NCBI GenBank assembly: GCA_944324855.1 | Contig: CALUXY010000016.1 | Span: 1 to 34,265 of the forward strand | Length of the DNA stretch: 34,265 nucleotides | Direction: 5' to 3' | Source of the DNA: Candidatus Gastranaerophilales bacterium | Lineage (GTDB): Bacteria; Cyanobacteriota; Vampirovibrionia; Gastranaerophilales; Gastranaerophilaceae | Shown here: in pieces, positions 17,325-24,229 of the stretch | Position numbering within the stretch: the first letter of the stretch is position 1 | Layout: the number at the start of each line of letters is the position of its first letter | Notes under the pieces: generated by a model | Told to the model about the DNA's origin: nothing | Seen by the model: only the letters and a program-made list of their open reading frames with translations | Database searches by the model: none | Made by a program: the position numbers and the translations under genes

Positions 17325-17351
17325 TTAATCTGTTGGGCTAAAAGTCAAAAA

Positions 17352-18953
17352 CTAAACCCTTTCACAAGCCGCCGTCACCAGTCCCAGGAACAGAGGATGA
17401 GGTCTGTTTGGTCGTGATTTGAATTCCGGATGGAATTGAGCCGCAACAAACCAATCGTTTTGCGGGAGTTCCACCATTTCTGCAAGCATGCCGTCTGGTG
17501 ACATCCCGGAAAATACAAGTCCGGCATCTGCGATACGGTCGATAAACTCGTTGTTCACTTCGTATCTGTGACGATGGCGTTCAGATATTTTGTTTGTTCC
17601 GTAAGCTTTTTCTGCTACCGAACCTTTTTTGATGATACAGTCATAAGCCCCTAATCTCATAGTGCCGCCGTATCCTTTAACGTTCTTTTGTTCTGTCATT
17701 AAGTCAATTACAGGATAAGTTGCTCCTTCATCAAACTCTTTTGAATTTGCATCTTTTAACCCTACAACATTTCTTGCGTACTCAATTACCGCACATTGCA
17801 TACCAAGACAAATACCCAAGAAAGGAAGGTTATTTTCTCTTGCATATCTGATTGCATTAAGTTTGCCTTCGATACCGCGAACTCCAAAACCTCCCGGTAC
17901 AACAAGTCCTTGAACATCTTTCATGAGTTTTTTGCATTCCGAATACTCATTGCAGTCTTCTGAATTAATCCATTTGATTTCAACTTTTGCATCGTTTTTG
18001 TAACCGGCATGTTTTAAAGATTCAACAACGGAAATATACGCATCTGAAAGTTTTGTGTATTTACCGGCAATAGCTATTTTAACAGTCTTTTTAGGGTTCT
18101 TTATTTTTTCAACAAGTTCTTCCCACTCTTTCAAATCCGCTTTTCTGTCAGGAGTTTGAAGCAGCTTCAAAACAACTTCCGCAAAATTTTGTTCTTCTAA
18201 AACTAAAGGTACTTCATAGATACTTTTCATATCACGGCATTCAATAACCGCTTCTTTAGGAACTGAACAGAAAAGAGCAAGTTTTTCTTTTTCTGTTTTC
18301 GGTATTGGTTTTGAAGTTCTGCAAACCAATACTTCCGGCTGGAGTCCGTAGCTTCTTAATACATTAACACTGTGTTGTGACGGTTTAGTTTTGAGCTCTC
18401 CGGAGGTTGGCAGGTAAGGAAGTAAAGTACAGTGAACGTTTATTGCATTCCCGTATCCTTGTTCTGTTTTGAACTGCCGAATCGCTTCAATAAATGGCAA
18501 ACTTTCAATGTCACCTATTGTTCCGCCGATTTCAATAATCTGAAAATCAGTATTGAAGTGTTTTTGTGCTTTAATAATTCTTGATTTAATTTCGTTTGTA
18601 ATATGCGGGATTGTTTGAACGGTTGCCCCGAGATAATCTCCCCGGCGTTCTTTTTTTATAACAGTCTGGTACACGCTACCGGAAGTTACATTACTTATCT
18701 GGCTGAAATTTGAGTCAATAAATCGTTCATAATGTCCAAGGTCAAGGTCGGTTTCCGCACCGTCATCAGTTACAAATACTTCTCCATGCTGGAACGGACT
18801 CATAGTTCCCGGATCAACGTTAATATACGGATCAAACTTCTGTATCGCAACAGTAAATCCTTTTGAACGCAAAAGACGCCCCAATGATGCACCGATAATA
18901 CCTTTACCAAGTGAACTTACAACACCGCCTGTTATAAATATAAATTTTGTCAT
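17352..18953 (-). CDS. pyrG: CTP synthase (PyrG)
   Basis: Makes CTP from UTP, ATP and glutamine. The N-terminal amidoligase domain starts [18 protein letters not shown] (P-loop-like). The C-terminal class I glutaminase has the nucleophile in GICLGMQC (C382) and its partners in QFHPEF (H508, E510). The length is 533 aa. ATG 18953 is chosen over GTG 18962 because AGGGAG is 8 nt upstream and the family begins MTK. A terminator-like hairpin lies just before the ribosome binding site, suggesting control by attenuation or read-through from gatC. ilvC follows. Confidence 0.98.
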   Translation of the reverse strand: MTKFIFITGGVVSSLGKGIIGASLGRLLRSKGFTVAIQKFDPYINVDPGTMSPFQHGEVFVTDDGAETDLDLGHYERFIDSNFSQISNVTSGSVYQTVIKKERRGDYLGATVQTIPHITNEIKSRIIKAQKHFNTDFQIIEIGGTIGDIESLPFIEAIRQFKTEQGYGNAINVHCTLLPYLPTSGELKTKPSQHSVNVLRSYGLQPEVLVCRTSKPIPKTEKEKLALFCSVPKEAVIECRDMKSIYEVPLVLEEQNFAEVVLKLLQTPDRKADLKEWEELVEKIKNPKKTVKIAIAGKYTKLSDAYISVVESLKHAGYKNDAKVEIKWINSEDCNEYSECKKLMKDVQGLVVPGGFGVRGIEGKLNAIRYARENNLPFLGICLGMQCAVIEYARNVVGLKDANSKEFDEGATYPVIDLMTEQKNVKGYGGTMRLGAYDCIIKKGSVAEKAYGTNKISERHRHRYEVNNEFIDRIADAGLVFSGMSPDGMLAEMVELPQNDWFVAAQFHPEFKSRPNRPHPLFLGLVTAACERV

Positions 18954-18976
18954 ACCGTACACTCCCTACCTTTTAT

Positions 18977-19002
18977 AAAAAAAAGAGGGAACGAGTCCCT
19001 CT
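18977..19002 (-). terminator. Intrinsic terminator or attenuator between gatC and pyrG
   Basis: On the minus strand AGAGGGA (19002-18996), loop CTCGT and TCCCTCT (18990-18984) are followed by a T-run to 18977. It starts about 10 nt after the gatC stop and ends only ~10 nt before pyrG's AGGGAG. I see no promoter between it and pyrG. Confidence 0.85.
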
Positions 19003-19012
19003 GTTATCTCTC

Positions 19013-19294
19013 TTAATTAATCTTTGGAACTTTGAAGAAACCGTTCTCTTCAGAAGGTGCATTCTTCATTAGTTCGTTTCTCTCTTGTTCATACTTCACA
19101 ACGTCATCTCTCATAACGTTGACAAAATCAATTGCGTGTGCCATAGGCTCAACCCCTGTTGTATCAACCTCATTCATCTGATCAACATACTTGAGCACAT
19201 CACCCAACTGAGTTGTAAATTTGATTTTTTCTTCTTCTGTAAGTTCCAGTCTGGCTAACTTAGCCACGTGTTCTACATCTTCGATAGTTATCAT
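19013..19294 (-). CDS. gatC: Glutamyl/aspartyl-tRNA amidotransferase subunit C (GatC)
   Basis: Small subunit of the GatCAB complex that converts Glu-tRNA(Gln) or Asp-tRNA(Asn) to the amide form. The 93-aa sequence is typical: ITIEDVEHVAKLARLELTEEE, then LKYVDQMNEVDTTGVEPM, and the C-terminal FFKVPKI. GGAG lies 6 nt before ATG 19294. gatA and gatB are not adjacent. A terminator follows directly and pyrG lies beyond it. Confidence 0.96.
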   Translation of the reverse strand: MITIEDVEHVAKLARLELTEEEKIKFTTQLGDVLKYVDQMNEVDTTGVEPMAHAIDFVNVMRDDVVKYEQERNELMKNAPSEENGFFKVPKIN

Positions 19295-19318
19295 GTCTTA
19301 CTCCATGTGTATAGATAG

Positions 19319-19345
19319 ATTGTACCATAAAAAATTTTTTTTCAA
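19319..19345 (-). promoter_or_regulatory. Candidate promoter of gatC
   Basis: Minus-strand TTGAAA (19345-19340) and TACAAT (19324-19319) are separated by 15 bp, slightly short, within an A/T-run. It would give a leader of about 18 nt. Confidence 0.45.
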
Positions 19346-19354
19346 CAGATTTTT

Positions 19355-19725
19355 TTTGTTAGTGAGTAGTGAGTAGTGATTAGAAAGTAGCTAAGCGGCT
19401 ATGAAGTTAAGCGGCTAAGCGAAATTTTGTAATATTTGCAATCAGTTATCTAAGCTGCGTAGCTGCTTAATTCTCCAGGTCGGATTTACCAATCCGACAC
19501 TAAATAATATGAGTCTGTTCTATAATCTTGGCTTATTAAAGCCAACCTACTATTCTGGCTATTGGTGGGCACGCTATTGCTGCTTGGTTGCTGCCGATAA
19601 ACGTGTCTCCGTATTTTGCTTACGCAAAACACTACGCACTTTGGCAGCAATCCGCTTTGCCCACCCTACGGCTTTCTCCTCACTCCTCACTATTCACTGT
19701 TCACTCACTTAATCACTTAATCACT
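19355..19725. repeat. Repeat mosaic upstream of rpmI (elements D and B)
   Basis: No gene is seen. Contents: GTGAGTA-type tandems (19360-19382); element D at 19386-19472 (near 34066-34146 and inverted at 16021-16105); a B element at 19564-19670 with nested pairings GGTGGGC/GCCCACC, TTGCTGCC/GGCAGCAA and TTTTGC/GCAAAA; then CTCCTCA/CTATTCA tandems to about 19705. Confidence 0.8.
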
Positions 19726-19730
19726 TGTTA

Positions 19731-19767
19731 CCCCCCCCCTTGCAAATATAAATTCAGCCGGTACAAT
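19731..19767 (+). promoter_or_regulatory. rpmI-rplT promoter with an adjacent C9 tract
   Basis: TTGCAA (19740-19745), a 16-bp spacer and TACAAT (19762-19767) form a good sigma-70 type promoter with a leader of about 60 nt. Nine consecutive C residues (19731-19739) abut the -35 box. Confidence 0.65.
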
Positions 19768-19833
19768 AAAATTAACCGAGATATAGTGCGGATTGGTATG
19801 CCTTATCCGGTATGAAACAAAAGGAGAAATAAA

Positions 19834-20043
19834 ATGCCAAAGATGAAAACTCACAAATCTGCTGCAAAACGTTACAAAGTAACTGCATCAGGTAAAATTC
19901 AAAGAAGACATGCAGGTATCGGACACTTGCTTCAACACAAATCCGGTTCCAGAAAACGTAAGATTTTCGGTGATATTAATATCGCTGACAGTCAAGTTAA
20001 ACTGGTATCTTATGAGTTACCATACAAGAAGTATTCAAGATAG
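19834..20043 (+). CDS. rpmI: 50S ribosomal protein bL35 (RpmI)
   Basis: A 69-aa basic protein beginning MPKMKTHKSAAKRYKVTASGK, typical of bL35, with HLLQHKSGSRKRK in the middle. A strong AAGGAG site lies 8 nt before the ATG. rplT follows 12 nt after the stop. The common infC-rpmI-rplT order is broken because repeat DNA replaces infC upstream. A CGGAT/ATCCG hairpin in the leader (about 19789-19810) might be part of an L20 control site, but this is weak. Confidence 0.97.
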   Translation: MPKMKTHKSAAKRYKVTASGKIQRRHAGIGHLLQHKSGSRKRKIFGDINIADSQVKLVSYELPYKKYSR

Positions 20044-20055
20044 GAGTGTTGAACA

Positions 20056-20409
20056 ATGAGAGTAAAACGTGGAAATGTATGTCGCAACAGACACAAAAAA
20101 ATATTAAAACTTGCTAAAGGTTTCAAAGGTGCAAGAAGCAGAATATTTAAAGTTGCTAACTGTGCCGTTATGAAAGCTTTAAAATATGCTTACAGAGACA
20201 GACGTGCTACAAAACGTAATATGCGCCGTTTGTGGATTGTAAGAATCAACGCAGCTGTTAGAGCTGAAGGTATGAGCTATTCAAGATTCGTTAACGCTTG
20301 TAAAAAAGCTAACATCATCGTTAACAGAAAAATGTTGGCTGACTTAGCAGTAAACGATAAAGAAGCATTCTCTTTAGTTGTTGAAAAAGCAAAAGCTGCT
20401 ATTGCGTAA
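20056..20409 (+). CDS. rplT: 50S ribosomal protein bL20 (RplT)
   Basis: A 117-aa early-assembly 23S rRNA-binding protein. The sequence [25 protein letters not shown] with [23 protein letters not shown] is diagnostic. TAGGAG lies 9 nt before ATG 20056. It is co-transcribed with rpmI and ends at a strong terminator. In other bacteria L20 represses its own operon; no clear copy of that RNA site was identified here. Confidence 0.98.
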   Translation: MRVKRGNVCRNRHKKILKLAKGFKGARSRIFKVANCAVMKALKYAYRDRRATKRNMRRLWIVRINAAVRAEGMSYSRFVNACKKANIIVNRKMLADLAVNDKEAFSLVVEKAKAAIA

Positions 20410-20426
20410 GTTTTATAAAAAAGCAT

Positions 20427-20467
20427 AAAAAGGTTCGGTAATTATTTACCGGACCTTTTTTCTTTTT
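20427..20467 (+). terminator. Intrinsic terminator of rpmI-rplT
   Basis: AAAAAGGTTCGGTAA (20427-20441) pairs with TTTACCGGACCTTTTT around a short loop and is followed by a T-rich run. The repeat A array begins directly after it. Confidence 0.9.
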
Positions 20468-20470
20468 TTA

Positions 20471-20712
20471 TCATGTTACGTTTAATTTCCGGTTTGACTA
20501 ACCACGTTGAATTTCAAACTAAACACAATATATTTTTTCCTGTCAAACCATTCTGTTCATTAAGCATTTTTTTTATCATGTTACGTTTAATTTCCGGTTT
20601 GACTAACCACGTTGAATTTCAAACTAAACACAATATATTTTTCCCTGTCAAACCATTCTGTTCATTAAGCATTTTTTTTATCATGTTACGTTTAATTTCT
20701 GGTTTGACTTAG
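20471..20712. repeat. Repeat A array: 105-bp tandem units (about 2.3 copies)
   Basis: The marker TCATGTTACG is at 20471, 20576 and 20681, exactly 105 bp apart, and the units are almost identical. Each unit carries an inverted pair, GGTTTGAC (20491, 20596) and GTCAAACC (20542, 20647). The period is a multiple of three, so an open frame runs through it, but I judge that frame not to be a gene. The same family occurs at 23988-24117. Confidence 0.9.
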
Positions 20713-20751
20713 CACAAGTGTAATAGATTACAATCTGCATGCTGTGTATTT

Positions 20752-20910
20752 GCGGGCACGCTGTTGCTGCTCGGTTGCTGCCGATAAACGTGTCTCCGTA
20801 TTTTGCTTACGCAAAATGCTACGCACTCTGGCAACAATCCGCTTTGCCACCCTACGGCTGCTTAATTCCTCAGCGGTCTTTCTCCTCACTCCTCACTCCT
20901 CACTATTAAC
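20752..20910. repeat. B element followed by CTCCTCA heptamer tandems
   Basis: The B copy spans 20752-20856 and differs from 19564-19670 at only a few positions. It is followed by CTCCTCA repeated about three times (20882-20904). Before it, TGTAAT-ag-ATTACA (20719-20732) is a small palindrome linking the A array to B. Confidence 0.8.
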
Positions 20911-20912
20911 TG

Positions 20913-20941
20913 TTTACTAAAACTCAAAACTATTGTATAAT
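20913..20941 (+). promoter_or_regulatory. Promoter of the GGDEF gene at the edge of repeat DNA
   Basis: TTTACT (20913-20918), a 17-bp spacer and TATAAT (20936-20941) stand 18 nt before the start codon. The -35 box lies at the end of the repeat-derived sequence. Confidence 0.5.
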
Positions 20942-20959
20942 AAAGCCCTGAGGTATTAA

Positions 20960-22855
20960 ATGAGTTTTTGGAAGAAATTTGAAGAATTCAGACGGCAGGT
21001 AAACAACGTAGAATCCAATATCTATACGTCTAAACGTGATTTTATGGAGGTTTACGAAAAAAACCTTAAACTGGAAGCAGAGATTGAAGAAAGAACTCAA
21101 GAACTTCAAATCGCAAACCAGAGACTGCTTACAGTACAGCATATATGGCAGATGATGAATTCGTCAGAGCCGCTGACAAATGTTCTGGATTCTATTGCAA
21201 GCAGCCTGCAAGGCGAACTCGGGTACTTATATAGTGCGATTATTCAGATTAAAGCCGATGATGAAGGTGAATACATTGATATAATCGCCGATTCCTCAGG
21301 TGATTTTGTCGAAAAACTTGCTTCAATCTTTTCTAAATCAATTTATGATTCCAGAATTCCGTATTCTCATACTCCGGAAAGAGATAAAGCCGTTGATGCT
21401 AACAAGATTTACCAAAGTCAAAATCTTGATGAATGTTTAGAAAATATGTTTCCGGAGATAGATAAAAATAAACGCTTAAAACTTATAAAAACAACAAACT
21501 GGAAATCATATATGGTTGTTCCGCTTTCTCAAAATAGCGAACACTGGGGATCGCTGATAGTGTTTTCGTCCAGACCGGAAATGACCGATTCTGAAATGAC
21601 ATTTCTTGATTTATTCTCTAAACAAATTGAACTTGCAATTACTATTGCAAATCTGTTCCAAACCGTTAAAGCTCAAGCAATTACGGATAGTTTGACGGGG
21701 CTTAATAACAGAAGATACTTTGAAGAGTTTTTGCAAAAAGAGTTTCTTCGTGCTCAACGTCAAAACCAGAAATTTACAATTGTCGGAATTGACCTCGACC
21801 ATCTTAAACAAATAAATGATAAATACGGACACGCTTTTGGTGATGTGGCAATAAGAACTGTTGCAAGTGCTCTCAAATCAAATGCACGTTCAATTGATGT
21901 CGTTGCAAGAATGGGCGGTGAAGAGTTTAATATTCTGCTTCCGGGGGTAGATTCTCAAGGCGGTATGATTGCAGCAGAAAGAATCCGGAAGGCTATTGAA
22001 TCAAGAAAAATCGATACAATAGGTAATGTTACGGCAAGTATCGGGGTTGCTACATATATGGAGCATTCCGATAACATTAACGACTTACTGGAATTAACCG
22101 ACCAGGCAATGTATATGTCAAAAAAGAACGGAAGAAACAGAGTTACACTTGCAACTCCGCAGCCGCTTAAAGAATCCTGGCAAAATATTGCAGTCGATAC
22201 GTTTGTCGATATTATTACGAAACACAGAATTCCGCTTGATGATAATATAGCAGCTCTATTGAATCAACGTTTAAGTGAACTTGGCGAAAACAATGATATG
22301 CTGTATTCCATCTCCGATACACTGTCAGAAATCTATAATCCTAATCACGCAGAAGGGCTTGCCAAAACTAAAACAATGGTTGCATCTCTTCTTGCAAAAC
22401 GTTTTGATTTGTCAAAAGAAGATACTGACAGATTAAAAATAGCAGTTCTGTTATACGATATTGGGAATTTAATGCTACCGAAAGAGCTTTTACAAAAGCG
22501 TACACCGCTTACTGATGACGAAAAAAATGTTATCAAAACCCATCCGATGATTGCTGCAAAAGAAATTCTGCAGCCGATATCAAATGTTCAGGATATTATT
22601 CCGATTATTGAACATCACCATGAAAACTGGGATGGCAGCGGATACCCGGGGAATGTTGCAGGAAACAATATTCCGCTGGAATCTCAAATGGTATTAATTA
22701 TAGATGCATATTTTGCCCTGATTCAGCCAAGACCTTACAGAAAAGCAATGTCTAAAGAAGCTGCTCTTGATATTATAAAAGAAGATTCAGACAAAAAATG
22801 GAGCAAAAGACTTGCTGACGAATTTATTACAATTATGCAAACAGAACAAGTGTAA
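20960..22855 (+). CDS. Cytosolic diguanylate cyclase with GAF-like sensor and degenerate HD-GYP domain
   Basis: 631 aa with no membrane segment. Residues ~30-75 are a coiled coil, ~78-235 a GAF-like sensor (MVVPLSQNSEHWGSLIVF), and ~243-400 a GGDEF domain with the active-site loop GGEEF (319-323) and an inhibitory RxxD site (R310-D313) five residues before it. It should therefore make c-di-GMP from GTP with feedback control. Residues ~460-631 resemble HD-GYP (EHHHENWDGSGYPG is kept), but the HD pair is YD (Y499-D500), so phosphodiesterase activity is probably lost and the domain may only bind or regulate. The start has GAGG 7 nt upstream and a promoter 18 nt upstream. Confidence 0.92.
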   Translation: MSFWKKFEEFRRQVNNVESNIYTSKRDFMEVYEKNLKLEAEIEERTQELQIANQRLLTVQHIWQMMNSSEPLTNVLDSIASSLQGELGYLYSAIIQIKADDEGEYIDIIADSSGDFVEKLASIFSKSIYDSRIPYSHTPERDKAVDANKIYQSQNLDECLENMFPEIDKNKRLKLIKTTNWKSYMVVPLSQNSEHWGSLIVFSSRPEMTDSEMTFLDLFSKQIELAITIANLFQTVKAQAITDSLTGLNNRRYFEEFLQKEFLRAQRQNQKFTIVGIDLDHLKQINDKYGHAFGDVAIRTVASALKSNARSIDVVARMGGEEFNILLPGVDSQGGMIAAERIRKAIESRKIDTIGNVTASIGVATYMEHSDNINDLLELTDQAMYMSKKNGRNRVTLATPQPLKESWQNIAVDTFVDIITKHRIPLDDNIAALLNQRLSELGENNDMLYSISDTLSEIYNPNHAEGLAKTKTMVASLLAKRFDLSKEDTDRLKIAVLLYDIGNLMLPKELLQKRTPLTDDEKNVIKTHPMIAAKEILQPISNVQDIIPIIEHHHENWDGSGYPGNVAGNNIPLESQMVLIIDAYFALIQPRPYRKAMSKEAALDIIKEDSDKKWSKRLADEFITIMQTEQV

Positions 22856-22957
22856 AATATACCCCAATTAACCTACGATAAACGGGGTTTGTTTACTCTA
22901 TATTTAGTCATAATATTATATTAGATTAATAATTCTTAAAACACACAGGAACAATAT

Positions 22958-23155
22958 ATGAAAATCGTCTCTAACTATATTTCTAGCGGCTGTTGCACTG
23001 CCGCTGTGGGAGCTTATCCGCAAAACAGTATAAATGTTATTGCAAAACTAATGAAAGAAATCAACCTCAATTCAATTCCCGTATTTGAAAGCCCGTGGAA
23101 CAAAAAAATCATAGGTATTTTAAAATACGATGCAATAAAAGAATTGGTCAGCTAG
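22958..23155 (+). CDS. 65-aa protein resembling half of a CBS pair
   Basis: Starts MKIVSNYISSGCCTAAVGAYPQ, then INVIAKLMKEINLNSIPVFES and KKIIGILKYDAIKEL, which matches the first strands and helices of a single CBS motif (an adenosine-nucleotide-binding fold that normally works as a pair). One motif alone would need to dimerise. AGGA lies 9 nt before the ATG. It lies 102 bp downstream of the GGDEF gene, and its stop codon overlaps that of the opposing TPR/NHL gene in a CTAG tetranucleotide. Confidence 0.7.
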   Translation: MKIVSNYISSGCCTAAVGAYPQNSINVIAKLMKEINLNSIPVFESPWNKKIIGILKYDAIKELVS

Positions 23156-23991
23156 TCTATTCTTTTTCTTATAACAGAATTAGAGCCCTGACAGGAAACA
23201 AAAAGCATATTGCCGCCAACATGTACGGCATAAGGTTTTGCTGCATTTGATATAAAAACTTCAGCTTTTCCGAATTTTGAGAGTTTAAGAACATTATTTG
23301 CATTATAGTTTGCAATATAGAGATTTCCTGCAGTATCGCTGGCAATAGATATCGGACCGCGCAGAATCGGATTTTTAAAATAAATTATACGCTTGTTATC
23401 CGGTGTAACTTTTATTATTGCATTATCGGTAAAACTTGCAATATAAACGTTGCCCTGTGCATCTGTAGTGATACCCGTCGGGCTTGTGACATTTAGATAC
23501 CCGCCGCTATGTTCCGGTAGTTTTGATTTAGTTTTCCCCGGCGGCGGAACCTTTTGCAGCCCGTGTTTCATCATCAATTCTTTACCTTTAATATAATATT
23601 CGCTTGTAGGAGGAATCATTGCGATATACTGGCTCGCAACAGTTCTGTCACCTAATTTCACCGAAATTTGGGCTATTTTGTATGCCGCCTCGTCATCATC
23701 AGGTTTTCTGGCAAGGATTTGCTTAAGTACATATATTGCCTCATCTCCTTGGTTTAGATATTCAAGAATCATTCCAAGGTTATAATAAGCATCAATGTAA
23801 TCAGGGTAAAGCCGTATCGCTGTTCTGAAACAGGCTATCGCTTCTTCATACTTGCCAAGCTTATACATATCAAGCCCGTTGTTGTATTCAAGTTTGGCAT
23901 CTATAGGAACAATTGCTTCTTTCTCTTTTGCAATAACAGGAGAAAGAAACAATAGTATTCCTAAAAATAATATCAGAATTTTTTTTATCAT
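23152..23991 (-). CDS. Exported TPR plus NHL-type propeller repeat protein
   Basis: 279 aa from ATG 23991. The N-terminus MIKKILILFLGILLFLSPVIA is a clear signal peptide. About residues 30-130 are TPR repeats (GLDMYKLGKYEEAIACFRTAI, AYYNLGMILEYLNQGDEAI). The rest has NHL/SMP-30-like blades (PTGITTDAQGNVYIASFTDN, PISIASDTAGNLYIANYNAN), probably for protein contacts outside the cytoplasm. The frame stays open to 24135 through repeat A DNA, which encodes KPEVSRNMIKK twice, but the signal peptide fixes the start at 23991. GGAAG, 11 nt upstream, is a modest ribosome binding site, and it lies inside the repeat. Confidence 0.85.
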   Translation of the reverse strand: MIKKILILFLGILLFLSPVIAKEKEAIVPIDAKLEYNNGLDMYKLGKYEEAIACFRTAIRLYPDYIDAYYNLGMILEYLNQGDEAIYVLKQILARKPDDDEAAYKIAQISVKLGDRTVASQYIAMIPPTSEYYIKGKELMMKHGLQKVPPPGKTKSKLPEHSGGYLNVTSPTGITTDAQGNVYIASFTDNAIIKVTPDNKRIIYFKNPILRGPISIASDTAGNLYIANYNANNVLKLSKFGKAEVFISNAAKPYAVHVGGNMLFVSCQGSNSVIRKRID

Positions 23992-24120
23992 GTTACGACT
24001 AACTTCCGGTTTGACTTGATATGTTAAATCATAAACTAAACCGAATATATTTACCACCGTCAAACCATTCTGTTCATTACGCATTTTTTTAATCATGTTA
24101 CGACTAACTTCCGGTTTGGC
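23988..24120. repeat. Second repeat A locus, overlapping the start of the TPR/NHL gene
   Basis: TCATGTTACG is at 23988 and 24093, again 105 bp apart, with GGTTTGAC (24008) and GTCAAACC (24059) inside. The sequence between the paired motifs differs from the 20.5-kb locus. The repeat supplies the ATG and the MIKK codons of the neighbouring gene. Confidence 0.85.
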
Positions 24121-24225
24121 TTTACACAGGTGCAATAAATTGTACCTATGTATTGGATTTTGGTGGGCACGCTGTTGCTTTGCCCACCCCAGACTTAACA
24201 GCTTAGCTGCTTAGCTGCATTACAT
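24121..24225. repeat. Internally deleted B element and D fragment
   Basis: At 24162-24190 the two ends of B (GGTGGGCACGCTGTTGCT and TTGCCCACC) are fused, and about 78 bp of the middle, including the inner hairpin, is missing. It is preceded by GTGCAAT-aa-ATTGTAC, the counterpart of the palindrome before B at 20752, and followed by AGCTTAGCTGCTTAGCTGC from element D. Confidence 0.75.
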
Positions 24226-24229
24226 GCCC

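Noticed and set aside
20473..20712. A 79-aa open frame running through the repeat A array
   Set aside because: The 105-bp period divisible by three keeps it open by default. It has no ribosome binding site and starts right at the rplT terminator.
20471..20712. CRISPR array
   Set aside because: The units are contiguous 105-bp tandem copies with no unique spacers, and there are no cas genes.
22860..22895. ACCCC/GGGGT stem after the GGDEF gene as a terminator
   Set aside because: Five base pairs with a 17-nt loop and a poor T-run are too weak to call.
24000..24135. N-terminal extension of the TPR/NHL protein from 24135
   Set aside because: It would place 48 repeat-encoded residues ahead of a clear signal peptide. 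The start at 23991 is better.
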